NCBI RefSeq assembly: GCF_028275115.1
Contig: NZ_JAQCNH010000029.1
Span: forward strand, 62,001-126,000
DNA length: 64,000 nucleotides
Origin: Halorientalis sp.
GTDB taxonomy: Archaea; Halobacteriota; Halobacteria; Halobacteriales; Haloarculaceae
Direction: 5' to 3'
The notes beneath the pieces were generated by a model. That model saw only the letters and a list, made by a program, of their open reading frames with translations, searched no databases and had not been told where the DNA came from. A program made the position numbers and the translations under genes. Below are positions 55,271 to 62,500 of this stretch, one piece after another. Numbering within the stretch: the stretch's first letter is position 1; each line of letters begins with the position of its first letter.

Positions 55271-57352
55271 ATGAGCCACGAGGAGTTCCCCACCGACAAT
55301 CCCGCAGTAGTGACGGTCGGGTTGCCCTACGCCAACGGCGACCTGCACGTCGGCCACCTCCGTGGGTACGTCACCGGTGACACGGTCGCCCGCGCGCTCC
55401 GCCGCGTCGGCCAGCAGACAGCCTTCGTCTGCGGTTCGGACATGCACGGCACGCCAATCGCCGTCAACGCCGCCGAGGAAGGTGTCTCGCCCGAGGACTT
55501 CGCGATGGAGTATCACGAACTCTACGCCGAGACCTTCCCCGAATTCAACGTCGAGTTCGACAACTACGGCCACACCCACGACGAGGAAAACGTGAAGACG
55601 ACCCGCGAGTTCGTTCGCTCGTGGATCGACGCCGACTATATCTTCGAGAAAGAGATTCAGGTCGCGTACGACCCAGACGCCGACCAGTGGCTCCCCGACA
55701 GACTTGTCGAGGGTACCTGCCCGTACTGCGGCGAACACGCCCGCGGCGACGAGTGCGACGAGGGGTGTCAGCGTCACCTCGAACCCGGCGAGGTCGAAGA
55801 CCCCGTCTCGACGCTCACCGGCAATCCCGCCGAGTACCGCGAGCGCGATCACAAGTTCCTGCGGCTCTCGGACTTCCAGGACTACCTGCAGGAGTTCATC
55901 GACCGCGTCGAGGGCACCGACAACGCGAAGAACCAGCCCCGCGAGTGGATCGAGGGCGAACTGCAGGACCTCTGTATCACACGGGACATGGACTGGGGGA
56001 TCGACTACCCCGGTGACGAGGCCGAGGAGCTCGTTCTGTACGTCTGGGTCGATGCGCCAATCGAGTACGTCTCCTCGACCAAGCAGTACACCGAGCGCGT
56101 GGGTGCCGACGAGTACGACTGGGAGGCGGTCTGGACCGTCGAAGACGAGTCCGAACTCACCGGTGAGGACAACGGTGAGATCGTTCACGTGATCGGCCGG
56201 GACATCATCCAGCACCACGCCGTGTTCTGGCCCGCGATGTTGCGCGGGGCGGGCTACAACGAGCCCCGGGCGATACTGGCGACGGGTTTCGTCGGCATCG
56301 ACGGGAAGGCCCTCTCCACGTCACGCAACAGGGCCGTGTGGGCCGACGAGTACCTCGACGAGGGGTTCCACCCCGACCTGTTCCGCTACTACATGATCGA
56401 CGGGAGCGGGATGGAGACCGACGTTGACTTCTCCTGGGACCGCTTCGCCGAGCGAGTCAACGGCGAACTGGTCGGCAATCTCGGGAACTTCGTCTACCGG
56501 TCGCTCCTCTTCGCCCACCGCAACTACGACGGCACGCCGGACGCGGACGTGAGCGACGACGTGCGCGAACACATCGAGAGCGCCATCGCCGGCTTCGAGG
56601 ACGCACTGAACGAGTATCGCATCCGCGACATTGGCGCGGCCGCCATCGACGTGGCCGACTTCGGCAACGAGTACATCCAACACAGCGAGCCCTGGAAGCT
56701 CACCGACGACGACCCCGAGAGAGCCGCACAGGTCATCCGGGACTGCGTCCAGCTCACGAAGGCCTGTGCCGTGTTGATGCAACCGGTCATGCCCGGGAAG
56801 GCCGCCGAACTCTGGGCGCAACTCGACGAAGACGGCTCCGTTGACGAGGTCGCACTCGACGATGCACTGGCCACGCCGCCGGCCGAGTTCGGCGAGCCCG
56901 ACGAGCTGTTCTCGAAGATCGAGGACGATCGTACCGACGAGTTGAACGAAAAGCTACAGGCGCGGGTCGAAGCCGCGACCGAGGGCGACGGGGACCGTGA
57001 GGCCAGCGACTTCGACCCCGAGGGGCTGACCGACGAGCGCGTCAGCTTCGAGGACTTTGACGACCTCGACATGCGGGTCGGGCGGATCGAAGTCGCCGAA
57101 CCCATCGAAGGTGCGGACGACCTCGCGCGACTGGAGGTCGACATCGGCGTCGAGACCAGACAGGTCGTCGCCGGTATCAAACAGCTCCACGACCTCGACG
57201 AACTGCCGGGCGAACGGTGTATCCTACTGGCCAACATGGAACAGGCCGAACTGTTCGGCGTCGAATCCAACGGCATGGTCCTGGCAGCCGGCGACGAGGC
57301 CGACCTGCTGACGACCCACAGCGACGCGCCGCTGGGGTCGAAAGTTCAGTGA
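55271..57352 (+). CDS. metG: Methionine--tRNA ligase
   Basis: The 693-residue class I synthetase has the HIGH-type motif HVGH (26-29), the zinc knuckle CPYCGEHARGDECDEGC (about 152-170), the KMSKS-type loop DGKALSTSRNR (near residue 345) and an anticodon domain. A C-terminal EMAP/Arc1p-like tRNA-binding domain (about 595-690; FDDLDMRVGRIEVAEPIEGADD) completes it. An acidic linker joins the two. Full length, typical for archaea. Confidence 0.96.
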   Translation: MSHEEFPTDNPAVVTVGLPYANGDLHVGHLRGYVTGDTVARALRRVGQQTAFVCGSDMHGTPIAVNAAEEGVSPEDFAMEYHELYAETFPEFNVEFDNYGHTHDEENVKTTREFVRSWIDADYIFEKEIQVAYDPDADQWLPDRLVEGTCPYCGEHARGDECDEGCQRHLEPGEVEDPVSTLTGNPAEYRERDHKFLRLSDFQDYLQEFIDRVEGTDNAKNQPREWIEGELQDLCITRDMDWGIDYPGDEAEELVLYVWVDAPIEYVSSTKQYTERVGADEYDWEAVWTVEDESELTGEDNGEIVHVIGRDIIQHHAVFWPAMLRGAGYNEPRAILATGFVGIDGKALSTSRNRAVWADEYLDEGFHPDLFRYYMIDGSGMETDVDFSWDRFAERVNGELVGNLGNFVYRSLLFAHRNYDGTPDADVSDDVREHIESAIAGFEDALNEYRIRDIGAAAIDVADFGNEYIQHSEPWKLTDDDPERAAQVIRDCVQLTKACAVLMQPVMPGKAAELWAQLDEDGSVDEVALDDALATPPAEFGEPDELFSKIEDDRTDELNEKLQARVEAATEGDGDREASDFDPEGLTDERVSFEDFDDLDMRVGRIEVAEPIEGADDLARLEVDIGVETRQVVAGIKQLHDLDELPGERCILLANMEQAELFGVESNGMVLAAGDEADLLTTHSDAPLGSKVQ

Positions 57353-57378
57353 GCGGTCGACTGCGGACACGTACCGTG

Positions 57379-57389
57379 TTCTTTTATTG
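57379..57389 (+). promoter_or_regulatory. TATA box of the small membrane-protein gene
   Basis: TTCTTTTATTG ends 21 bases before the ATG at 57411, which fits leaderless transcription and selects that ATG over the upstream one at 57387. Confidence 0.5.
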
Positions 57390-57410
57390 ATGAAGCCGGT
57401 AGTATCGGGC

Positions 57411-57686
57411 ATGTCCGAGGCGGACGACGAAGGCGGCTGGAAGTTCGATGTCGAGGACCTGTCCGAGGAGAACGGCGACGAGGCGGCAGGGACCGACGAG
57501 GACGGGATGGAGACCGTCGACGGGGATGGAGACGAAGACGGTGACGAAGCGGGGAACGTCGCTGGGTCAGTGGTCCTCGAACAGCCGCTGGAACCGGGGT
57601 CACCGTCGATGGAGAACACGGCGTTCGTCCTGCTCGGGGCCCTGAGTACTGTCCTCCTCGTTCTCGTCGTGCTGGGCGTAATCTGA
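57411..57686 (+). CDS. Small acidic protein with C-terminal membrane helix
   Basis: The 91-residue protein has an acidic N-terminal half (WKFDVEDLSEENGDEAAG and a Gly/Asp-rich run) and one C-terminal membrane helix (about 66-90; TAFVLLGALSTVLLVLVVLGVI). It resembles the haloarchaeal DUF7312 group. Probably a tail-anchored protein, possibly an adaptor; no function can be assigned. Confidence 0.65.
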   Translation: MSEADDEGGWKFDVEDLSEENGDEAAGTDEDGMETVDGDGDEDGDEAGNVAGSVVLEQPLEPGSPSMENTAFVLLGALSTVLLVLVVLGVI

Positions 57687-57732
57687 CCCGTCGACCCCGA
57701 AGCTTAATCCCGGGGCGACCCTACCCGCAGGT

Positions 57733-58323
57733 ATGGTATCCTGGATGTTCGCACAGGCGGCCTCTGTGCTGGGGTCTGACCTCGCACTGCTCCTCGTCGT
57801 CGCGGGAGCAGGACTGGTCATCGCCGAGGCGTTGGCCCCCGGTGCTCACTTCATCGTTCTGGGTGTCGCCCTCTTGGTCGCCGGCATCGCCGGTCTCCTC
57901 CTGCCCGCGAGTATCGGCATCTTCGCGCCGCTGGTGCTCGCGGCGCTGGTGCTCGTCGTCGGCGGAGTCACGCTCTACGGCTACCGTCAGTTCGACTTTT
58001 ACGGCGGCAAAGGCTCCGGCCAGACGAGCTCTTCGGACGACCTCCGGGGCCAAACCGGCCGCGTCACGGAGCGCGTCAGCGAGACGGTGGGTGAGGTGAA
58101 ACTCGACGACGGCGGCTTCAATCCACACTACCGTGCCCGCTCCGTCGACGGTGAAATCGCCGAGGGAGCCGAGGTCATCGTCATCGACCCCGGCGGAGGC
58201 AACGTCGTCACGGTCGAGGCCATCGACGACATCGCGGACGACATCGACCGAGAACTCGCCGAAGAAGCTAGCAAACGCGAGGCCGAGACGGGCGAACCGG
58301 ACGCGGACCCAGACGCGGCCTGA
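57733..58323 (+). CDS. NfeD-family membrane protein
   Basis: The 196-residue protein has three N-terminal helices (about 3-80) containing LVIAEALAPGAHFIVLGVALLVAG, the NfeD hallmark, and a C-terminal OB-type domain (about 105-165; GQTGRVTERVSETVGEVKLDDGG...). NfeD proteins pair with SPFH/stomatin proteins in the membrane. Here such a gene follows on the same strand after a 563-base gap, so a functional pair is likely although co-transcription is uncertain. Confidence 0.88.
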   Translation: MVSWMFAQAASVLGSDLALLLVVAGAGLVIAEALAPGAHFIVLGVALLVAGIAGLLLPASIGIFAPLVLAALVLVVGGVTLYGYRQFDFYGGKGSGQTSSSDDLRGQTGRVTERVSETVGEVKLDDGGFNPHYRARSVDGEIAEGAEVIVIDPGGGNVVTVEAIDDIADDIDRELAEEASKREAETGEPDADPDAA

Positions 58324-58886
58324 TCGGCCTCGGACAGCCGCCCAGTTTCTGCCCCAGGTCTTCGTTCTGCGGTCGAACCAGACTCGTATTTGACGATTGT
58401 TTCCGTTTCCCGGGCAGTAGCAGTTCGACCAATCACGACTTTTCGATATTTTTCCTCATACCCAATCTTTATTATCTCAGCTATACATACGTGTAGACGT
58501 AATGTGCGATCGACAACGGGCGTACAGGCCTCAGAGACACGCTGCACAATCGGTCAGTTCCCGTGCGGCGAGAGGGGTCGTCGGCGTCACCGGCGGTTGG
58601 AGGTGGTCGACAGGGTAGCCAGTGCCGAGTGCGCTGTCAGCGACTGCGTGGCTGGTCACCACTGGTGTCAGTGGTCCCGTTGTACACGAGCGCGGCGAGC
58701 CCTCCACGTCGGCTTGTCGTGCTCCGGTTTCGCTCCCCCCAACCATTGCGGGACCACTATCCCGACCGTACCGAACCCTTCTGTGCACCTGACATACCGG
58801 CGTCCTGCGGGAACCGTCCGGCAGGTCAGACCACCTGACTCCACCGGACCGAACCCTTTTCTGTCGCTCGTGCGAATATCAAATCA
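58324..58886. other. 563-base gene-free interval with AT-rich core and possible small transcript
   Basis: No ORF with family-type features is seen on either strand. The stretch 58380-58500 is markedly AT-rich for this genome and includes TCTTTATTAT (58466-58475), a good TATA box. Transcription from it would begin at about 58497-58502, where a leaderless 38-codon ORF (ATG at 58502) could start, or a non-coding RNA. Near the end, ACCGAACCCTT occurs twice (58770-58780 and 58848-58858), the second copy overlapping the presumed SPFH promoter, and CAGGT/ACCTG (58822-58837) forms an inverted repeat between them. No SRP RNA or RNase P RNA signature was found. Confidence 0.4.
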
Positions 58887-60068
58887 ATGTTCCCCGCGAC
58901 AGTACTGCAACTCGGTGGTGGCACCATCAGCGTCGTCGTCCTGCTGGTCTTGCTACTTGCCGTGGTCACCGTCTACCAGATGGTCGAGATTGTCGACGCG
59001 ACCGAAAAGCGTGCGCTGACGGTCTTCGGCGAGTACCGCAAACTGCTCGAACCAGGTATTAGTTTCGTCCCGCCGTTCGTCTCGCGAACCCACACGTTCG
59101 ACATGCGGACACAGACGCTAGACGTGCCCCGGCAGGAAGCGATCACCCGCGACAACTCGCCGGTGACCGCAGACGCCGTCGTCTATATCAAGGTGATGGA
59201 CGCGAAAAAGGCGTATCTCGAGGTCGACGATTACAAACGCGCCGTCTCGAACCTCGCTCAGACCACCCTCCGTGCCGTGCTCGGCGACATGGAACTGGAC
59301 GACACCCTGAACAAGCGCCAGGAAATCAACGCGAAAATACGTCGTGACCTGGACGAACCGACCGACGAGTGGGGTGTCCGCGTCGAGTCCGTCGAGGTCC
59401 GTGAGGTCAACCCCTCCCAGGACGTCCAGCAGGCCATGGAGCAACAGACCTCCGCAGAACGTCGCCGCCGTGCGATGATTCTCGAAGCGCAGGGTGAGCG
59501 TCGCTCCGCCGTCGAGACGGCGGAAGGTGACAAGCAGTCCAACATCATCCGCGCACAGGGTGAAAAACAGAGCCAGATCCTCGAAGCCCAGGGTGACGCA
59601 ATCTCGACCGTCCTCCGTGCCAAATCCGCCGAGTCCATGGGCGAACGTGCCGTCATCGAGAAGGGAATGGAGACCCTCGAGAACATCGGCCAGGGCGAAT
59701 CGACGACGTTCGTTCTGCCCCAGGAACTGACCTCGCTCGTCAGCCGGTACGGCAAACACCTCACCGGCAGCGACGTCCAGACCAACGGCGAGGGAACTCT
59801 CGACAGTCTGAACTTCGACACCGAGACTCGCGAGATGCTCGGACTCGACGACATCGAGGAGATTCTCGGTCAGATCGACCAGGAAGCAGAACTCGACGTC
59901 GAGGCCATGGAGGAACAGGCCAAAGCCGTCAAACAGGGCGGCGACACCGCCGAAATCAAGGACCCGGACGACGTTATCGACGAGATGGACGACGACTTCG
60001 AGACCGGCGGTGGCGGCGGAACAAGCGCCGAAGACGCCAACGCCGACGGACAGTCCGGCAGCAAGTAG
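58887..60068 (+). CDS. SPFH (stomatin/prohibitin-like) membrane protein
   Basis: The 393-residue protein has one N-terminal membrane helix (about 14-34), the SPFH domain (about 35-205; GISFVPPFVSRTHTFDMRTQTLDVPRQEAITRD split), a long coiled coil (about 195-260; alternating AQGERRSAVETAEGDKQSN-type repeats) and an acidic Gly-rich tail. Such proteins form large membrane rings and microdomains. It pairs with the NfeD gene upstream. Length is typical for haloarchaeal members. Confidence 0.93.
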   Translation: MFPATVLQLGGGTISVVVLLVLLLAVVTVYQMVEIVDATEKRALTVFGEYRKLLEPGISFVPPFVSRTHTFDMRTQTLDVPRQEAITRDNSPVTADAVVYIKVMDAKKAYLEVDDYKRAVSNLAQTTLRAVLGDMELDDTLNKRQEINAKIRRDLDEPTDEWGVRVESVEVREVNPSQDVQQAMEQQTSAERRRRAMILEAQGERRSAVETAEGDKQSNIIRAQGEKQSQILEAQGDAISTVLRAKSAESMGERAVIEKGMETLENIGQGESTTFVLPQELTSLVSRYGKHLTGSDVQTNGEGTLDSLNFDTETREMLGLDDIEEILGQIDQEAELDVEAMEEQAKAVKQGGDTAEIKDPDDVIDEMDDDFETGGGGGTSAEDANADGQSGSK

Positions 60069-60140
60069 CCGAACTGGACCACGACCGACGCGAACGGCCC
60101 GCCAACCGTGCTCGAATCGGTCGCGATAATCAGTCGAAGG

Positions 60141-60148
60141 CGTTTTAC
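60141..60148 (+). promoter_or_regulatory. TATA-like box of the 60172 regulator gene
   Basis: CGTTTTAC is centred about 28 bases before the ATG at 60172, implying a leaderless message. Confidence 0.45.
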
Positions 60149-60171
60149 CCTCGTCTGACAAATGAATTAAT

Positions 60172-60777
60172 ATGCCCGAGGAGGGGGTGGACGAGTCCAA
60201 GCGGTCGACGCTGCGTCGGTTCGCAGCGATCGGCGCGGCCAGCCCCCTCGCTCGTTTTCAGCCCGACGACAGGAGTGACAGCGACGCGCCCGACGGCATC
60301 GCAGGGTACGTCGCCGCGACACCCGGCGCACACTTCTCGAAGCTCCGCGACGACCTCCAGCTCGGGACCGGCGAGACCCAGCACCACCTCCGCCGACTGG
60401 TCCGTGAGGGGATTCTCGAGAGCCGCAAGGACGGTGACTACCGTCGGTACTTCCCGGCCGACCGCTTCTCGGAGTTCGAGCAGGTGGCGTTGGGGTACCT
60501 GCGACGAGAGACACCCCGAGGCATGCTCGTCGCCCTGTTACGCGACCCGGCGCTGACGGCGAGCGGTCTGGCCGACAGGCTAACGGTCTCGACGCCGACG
60601 GTCAGTAAATACGCGAGCGAACTCGAAACGGCCGGTCTGCTGTCACGGACGGACGGCTACGCCGTCGAACAACCGGAGACCGTCATGCTCTTGCTCGTGC
60701 GATACGCCGATTCGTTCGGGTCCGGTGCCGCAGCGCTCGCGGCCGAGGCCGACACGCTGCTCAGCTACGACGGGTAA
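60172..60777 (+). CDS. Two-winged-helix transcriptional regulator
   Basis: The 201-residue protein has two HTH units: the first about 45-100 (ATPGAHFSKLRDDLQLGTGETQHHLRRLVREGILESRKDG) and the second about 120-175 (RDPALTASGLADRLTVSTPTVSKYASELETAGLL). The duplicated design is common in haloarchaeal ArsR/MarR-like regulators. No ligand domain or Cys-metal site is visible. A basic N-terminus (SKRSTLRRFAAIGAASPLARF) is not a clear signal peptide. Convergent with the DUF7123 gene. Confidence 0.78.
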   Translation: MPEEGVDESKRSTLRRFAAIGAASPLARFQPDDRSDSDAPDGIAGYVAATPGAHFSKLRDDLQLGTGETQHHLRRLVREGILESRKDGDYRRYFPADRFSEFEQVALGYLRRETPRGMLVALLRDPALTASGLADRLTVSTPTVSKYASELETAGLLSRTDGYAVEQPETVMLLLVRYADSFGSGAAALAAEADTLLSYDG

Positions 60778-60796
60778 AAAACCGCGCGTCTGTCGG

Positions 60797-61048
60797 TCAG
60801 GCCGTGACTTTCCACGTCGTCGAGGAAGAGTACCCCCACTTTTCCACGTCGATGTTGAACTCTCCATCTCTGATGGCGGGCATGTTGGTGCCGACCTCCT
60901 TAGCGGACATATTTAGCGCGTCGCCAATGAGGCGGGATTTAAAGTAGGTTTGGGTGTCGGCGTTCTCTTGGAGATGCCGGAGGATGCGAGCCTGTTTTTC
61001 CGAGAGGTCGGCTGCTGCCTGATTCGTCGCGGTAGTGGTTGCACTCAT
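60797..61048 (-). CDS. DUF7123 winged-helix protein
   Basis: The 83-residue protein consists of a single small winged helix: LSEKQARILRHLQENADTQTYFKSRLIGDALNMSAKEVGTNMPAIRDGE, followed by a wing ending in a W (EKWGYSSSTTWKVTA). It matches a small haloarchaeal DNA-binding family. A TATA-like GGTAAAAGG is centred about 27 bases upstream. A near-repeat of about 20 bases flanks its upstream region (see 61083-61192). Confidence 0.8.
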   Translation of the reverse strand: MSATTTATNQAAADLSEKQARILRHLQENADTQTYFKSRLIGDALNMSAKEVGTNMPAIRDGEFNIDVEKWGYSSSTTWKVTA

Positions 61049-61082
61049 ACGACAGTGTACGGCACAGTTCCTTTTACCGAGT

Positions 61083-61192
61083 TTGGTACAAACGGTTAAC
61101 CGGCTGCTGTCGTGCGGTTTTGGGTGTTAGGCGGGGAGAGAACAGTCCGGCACCGGAGCCGAGACGGGTCGGTTGGTACAGGCGGGTAACGG
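61083..61192. repeat. Imperfect 20-base direct repeat upstream of the DUF7123 gene
   Basis: TTGGTACAAACGGTTAACCG (61083-61102) and TTGGTACAGGCGGGTAACGG (61173-61192) match at about 15 of 20 positions and lie 90 bases apart. The first contains a perfect CGGTTAACCG palindrome. The second ends at the base before the TRAM gene stop. They may be operator copies for the DUF7123 gene. Confidence 0.4.
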
Positions 61193-61588
61193 TCAGATGT
61201 CCTCTTCGATTATTTCGCCGACCGCGAAGTTGGACTTGACCTCGGTGATCTCGACTTTTACGCGTTCCCCGATCTCGGCACCGGGGACGATGATGACGTA
61301 GCCGCGTTCAACACGGGCGATTCCGTCGCCTTGTTTGCCGATGTCTTCGATCTCGACGTAGCGAATCTCGCCGGCCTCTACTGGGGGCTGGGGCTCCGAG
61401 GAGGGCGTTTCGGGTTCGTCGTCCGTCGATTCCTCTCGGTCACGCTCGATGAGGGCCACCCGGTAGGTGTCGTCGGCCTCGATCGAACCGGTGTCGAGTT
61501 CGCGCTGTGGTATCTCGATTACGTACCCGTCCTCGCTCCGCTCGACTTCGGCGCTGAACAAACACAGGAGTTTATCAGATATCTCCAA
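61193..61588 (-). CDS. TRAM-domain protein
   Basis: The 131-residue protein has an N-terminal alpha/beta part (KLLCLFSAEVERSEDGYVIEIPQRELD), an acidic linker (DREESTDDEPETPSSEPQPP) and a C-terminal TRAM domain (about 70-131; RYVEIEDIGKQGDGIARVERGYVIIVPGAEIGERVKVEITEVKSNFAVGEI split). Such TRAM proteins bind RNA and act as RNA chaperones, or as nucleic-acid helpers of modification enzymes. No catalytic domain is fused to it. The start is a TTG, fixed by a strong Shine-Dalgarno (GGAGGT, 61595-61600) 6 bases upstream; the frame has no in-frame ATG near it. Confidence 0.82.
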   Translation of the reverse strand: MEISDKLLCLFSAEVERSEDGYVIEIPQRELDTGSIEADDTYRVALIERDREESTDDEPETPSSEPQPPVEAGEIRYVEIEDIGKQGDGIARVERGYVIIVPGAEIGERVKVEITEVKSNFAVGEIIEEDI

Positions 61589-61594
61589 GGTTAG

Positions 61595-61600
61595 ACCTCC
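61595..61600 (-). promoter_or_regulatory. Shine-Dalgarno selecting a TTG start
   Basis: GGAGGT on the minus strand, 6 bases before the TTG at 61588, is one of the few clear Shine-Dalgarno sites here and decides the start of the TRAM gene. A TATA-like TTCTTTAC at 61623-61630 predicts a transcript beginning just upstream of it. Confidence 0.6.
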
Positions 61601-61672
61601 ATGGGCATGTGGGAGGCCTACAGTAAAGAACTTGCCCGTGGTTCGGGCCGTGATGGGCCGCTCCGCACGGTC

Positions 61673-62461
61673 TCAGTCGAGCGGCGTCCCGTCGGGCCGT
61701 TTCTGTCCCTCCGAGTCGTGGACGACCACCTCGCCCGGCCCCGTTTCGACCGGTTCGTAGTTCTCGCGGACGGCGATCGCCTCCTCGATCTCTCGGATCG
61801 CCCGTTGTTTCAGCGCCGCGGCCAGGTCCTCGGCCTCGGCCCGGGAGATGTCCCGGCCGAGTCCCTCGCACTCGTGGGCTCGGACCATCCCTGCCGAATC
61901 GACGGCTTCGCCCATCGGCTGGCTAGTCCCGCCGAGTGCGACCGAAAACGGGTACGTTCGGCAGATTAGCGGCCGGTCGTCGTGGGCCGTACACGTTCCC
62001 GTTCCGTCGTCTCCGACGGCTTCTTCTCGCGGGCGTTGCCCGCTCGAATGGTTCGAGGCGCTTCGCGCCTCGCTATCGCCGTCTTCGTGAGACGTCTCTG
62101 ACGCCTCTCGCTCCTCGTAGAAGGTGCAGTCGCCACAGCCGTCGGTCTGGAGGGCCCACTCGAACGTCTCGCCCGTCTGGCCCTCCGGACCGTCTTCGAG
62201 GCCGTAGGGCATGGGGCGGGCCACGTCTCTGAAGTCGTACTCCTGGTCGCCAGTGTCCTGCAGCCGGCGTATCTCGTCGGGGAAGACGGTCGCTGTGTGG
62301 GGTTCCGTGTCGGCGTCGTCGTCGGGCGTGCTTCCACAGGTCTCGGCTTTGCAGCAGGCCCCACAACGGGTACAGTCGAAGCCGATCTCGGCGATCGCGT
62401 CAGCGAGGTCCGACACCGCCAGCGCCCGTGCCTGGTCGAGTTCGGCTTCGAGACTCTCCAT
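61673..62461 (-). CDS. YkgJ-family cysteine-cluster protein with inserted low-complexity block
   Basis: The 262-residue protein has the YkgJ cluster CTRCGACC (C30, C33, C36, C37), further Cys residues (C42, C109, C112) and the C-terminal CTAHDDRPLICRTYPF (C157, C167). These fit an Fe-S or zinc cluster protein of unknown activity. Between TFYEE and CTAHDDRP an acidic Ser/Glu/Arg-rich block (about 119-153; bases 62005-62107) interrupts the normally short linker and contains palindromic DNA (62054-62072). The frame remains open, so this is an insertion tolerated by the protein. Confidence 0.78.
   Translation of the reverse strand: MESLEAELDQARALAVSDLADAIAEIGFDCTRCGACCKAETCGSTPDDDADTEPHTATVFPDEIRRLQDTGDQEYDFRDVARPMPYGLEDGPEGQTGETFEWALQTDGCGDCTFYEEREASETSHEDGDSEARSASNHSSGQRPREEAVGDDGTGTCTAHDDRPLICRTYPFSVALGGTSQPMGEAVDSAGMVRAHECEGLGRDISRAEAEDLAAALKQRAIREIEEAIAVRENYEPVETGPGEVVVHDSEGQKRPDGTPLD
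62054..62072. repeat. Perfect triloop palindrome inside the YkgJ gene
   Basis: CGAGGCGC, a TTC loop and GCGCCTCG form an 8-bp perfect hairpin. A 10-bp palindrome (GAGACGTCTC, 62089-62098) follows. Both lie within the block absent from the family consensus, so this stretch may be an inserted palindromic element. Confidence 0.45.
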
Positions 62462-62500
62462 AGGTAATGTTGCCGGCCGAGACGCAAAAGCGGCGCGGCT

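Noticed and set aside
58441-58886. SRP (7S) or RNase P RNA in the gene-free gap
   Set aside because: None of the characteristic conserved loops of either RNA was found on either strand.
58390-59019. A 209-codon frame in the NfeD-SPFH gap
   Set aside because: Composition (Arg, Ser, Cys-rich) is not halophilic, it runs into the SPFH start in another frame, and no domain is visible.
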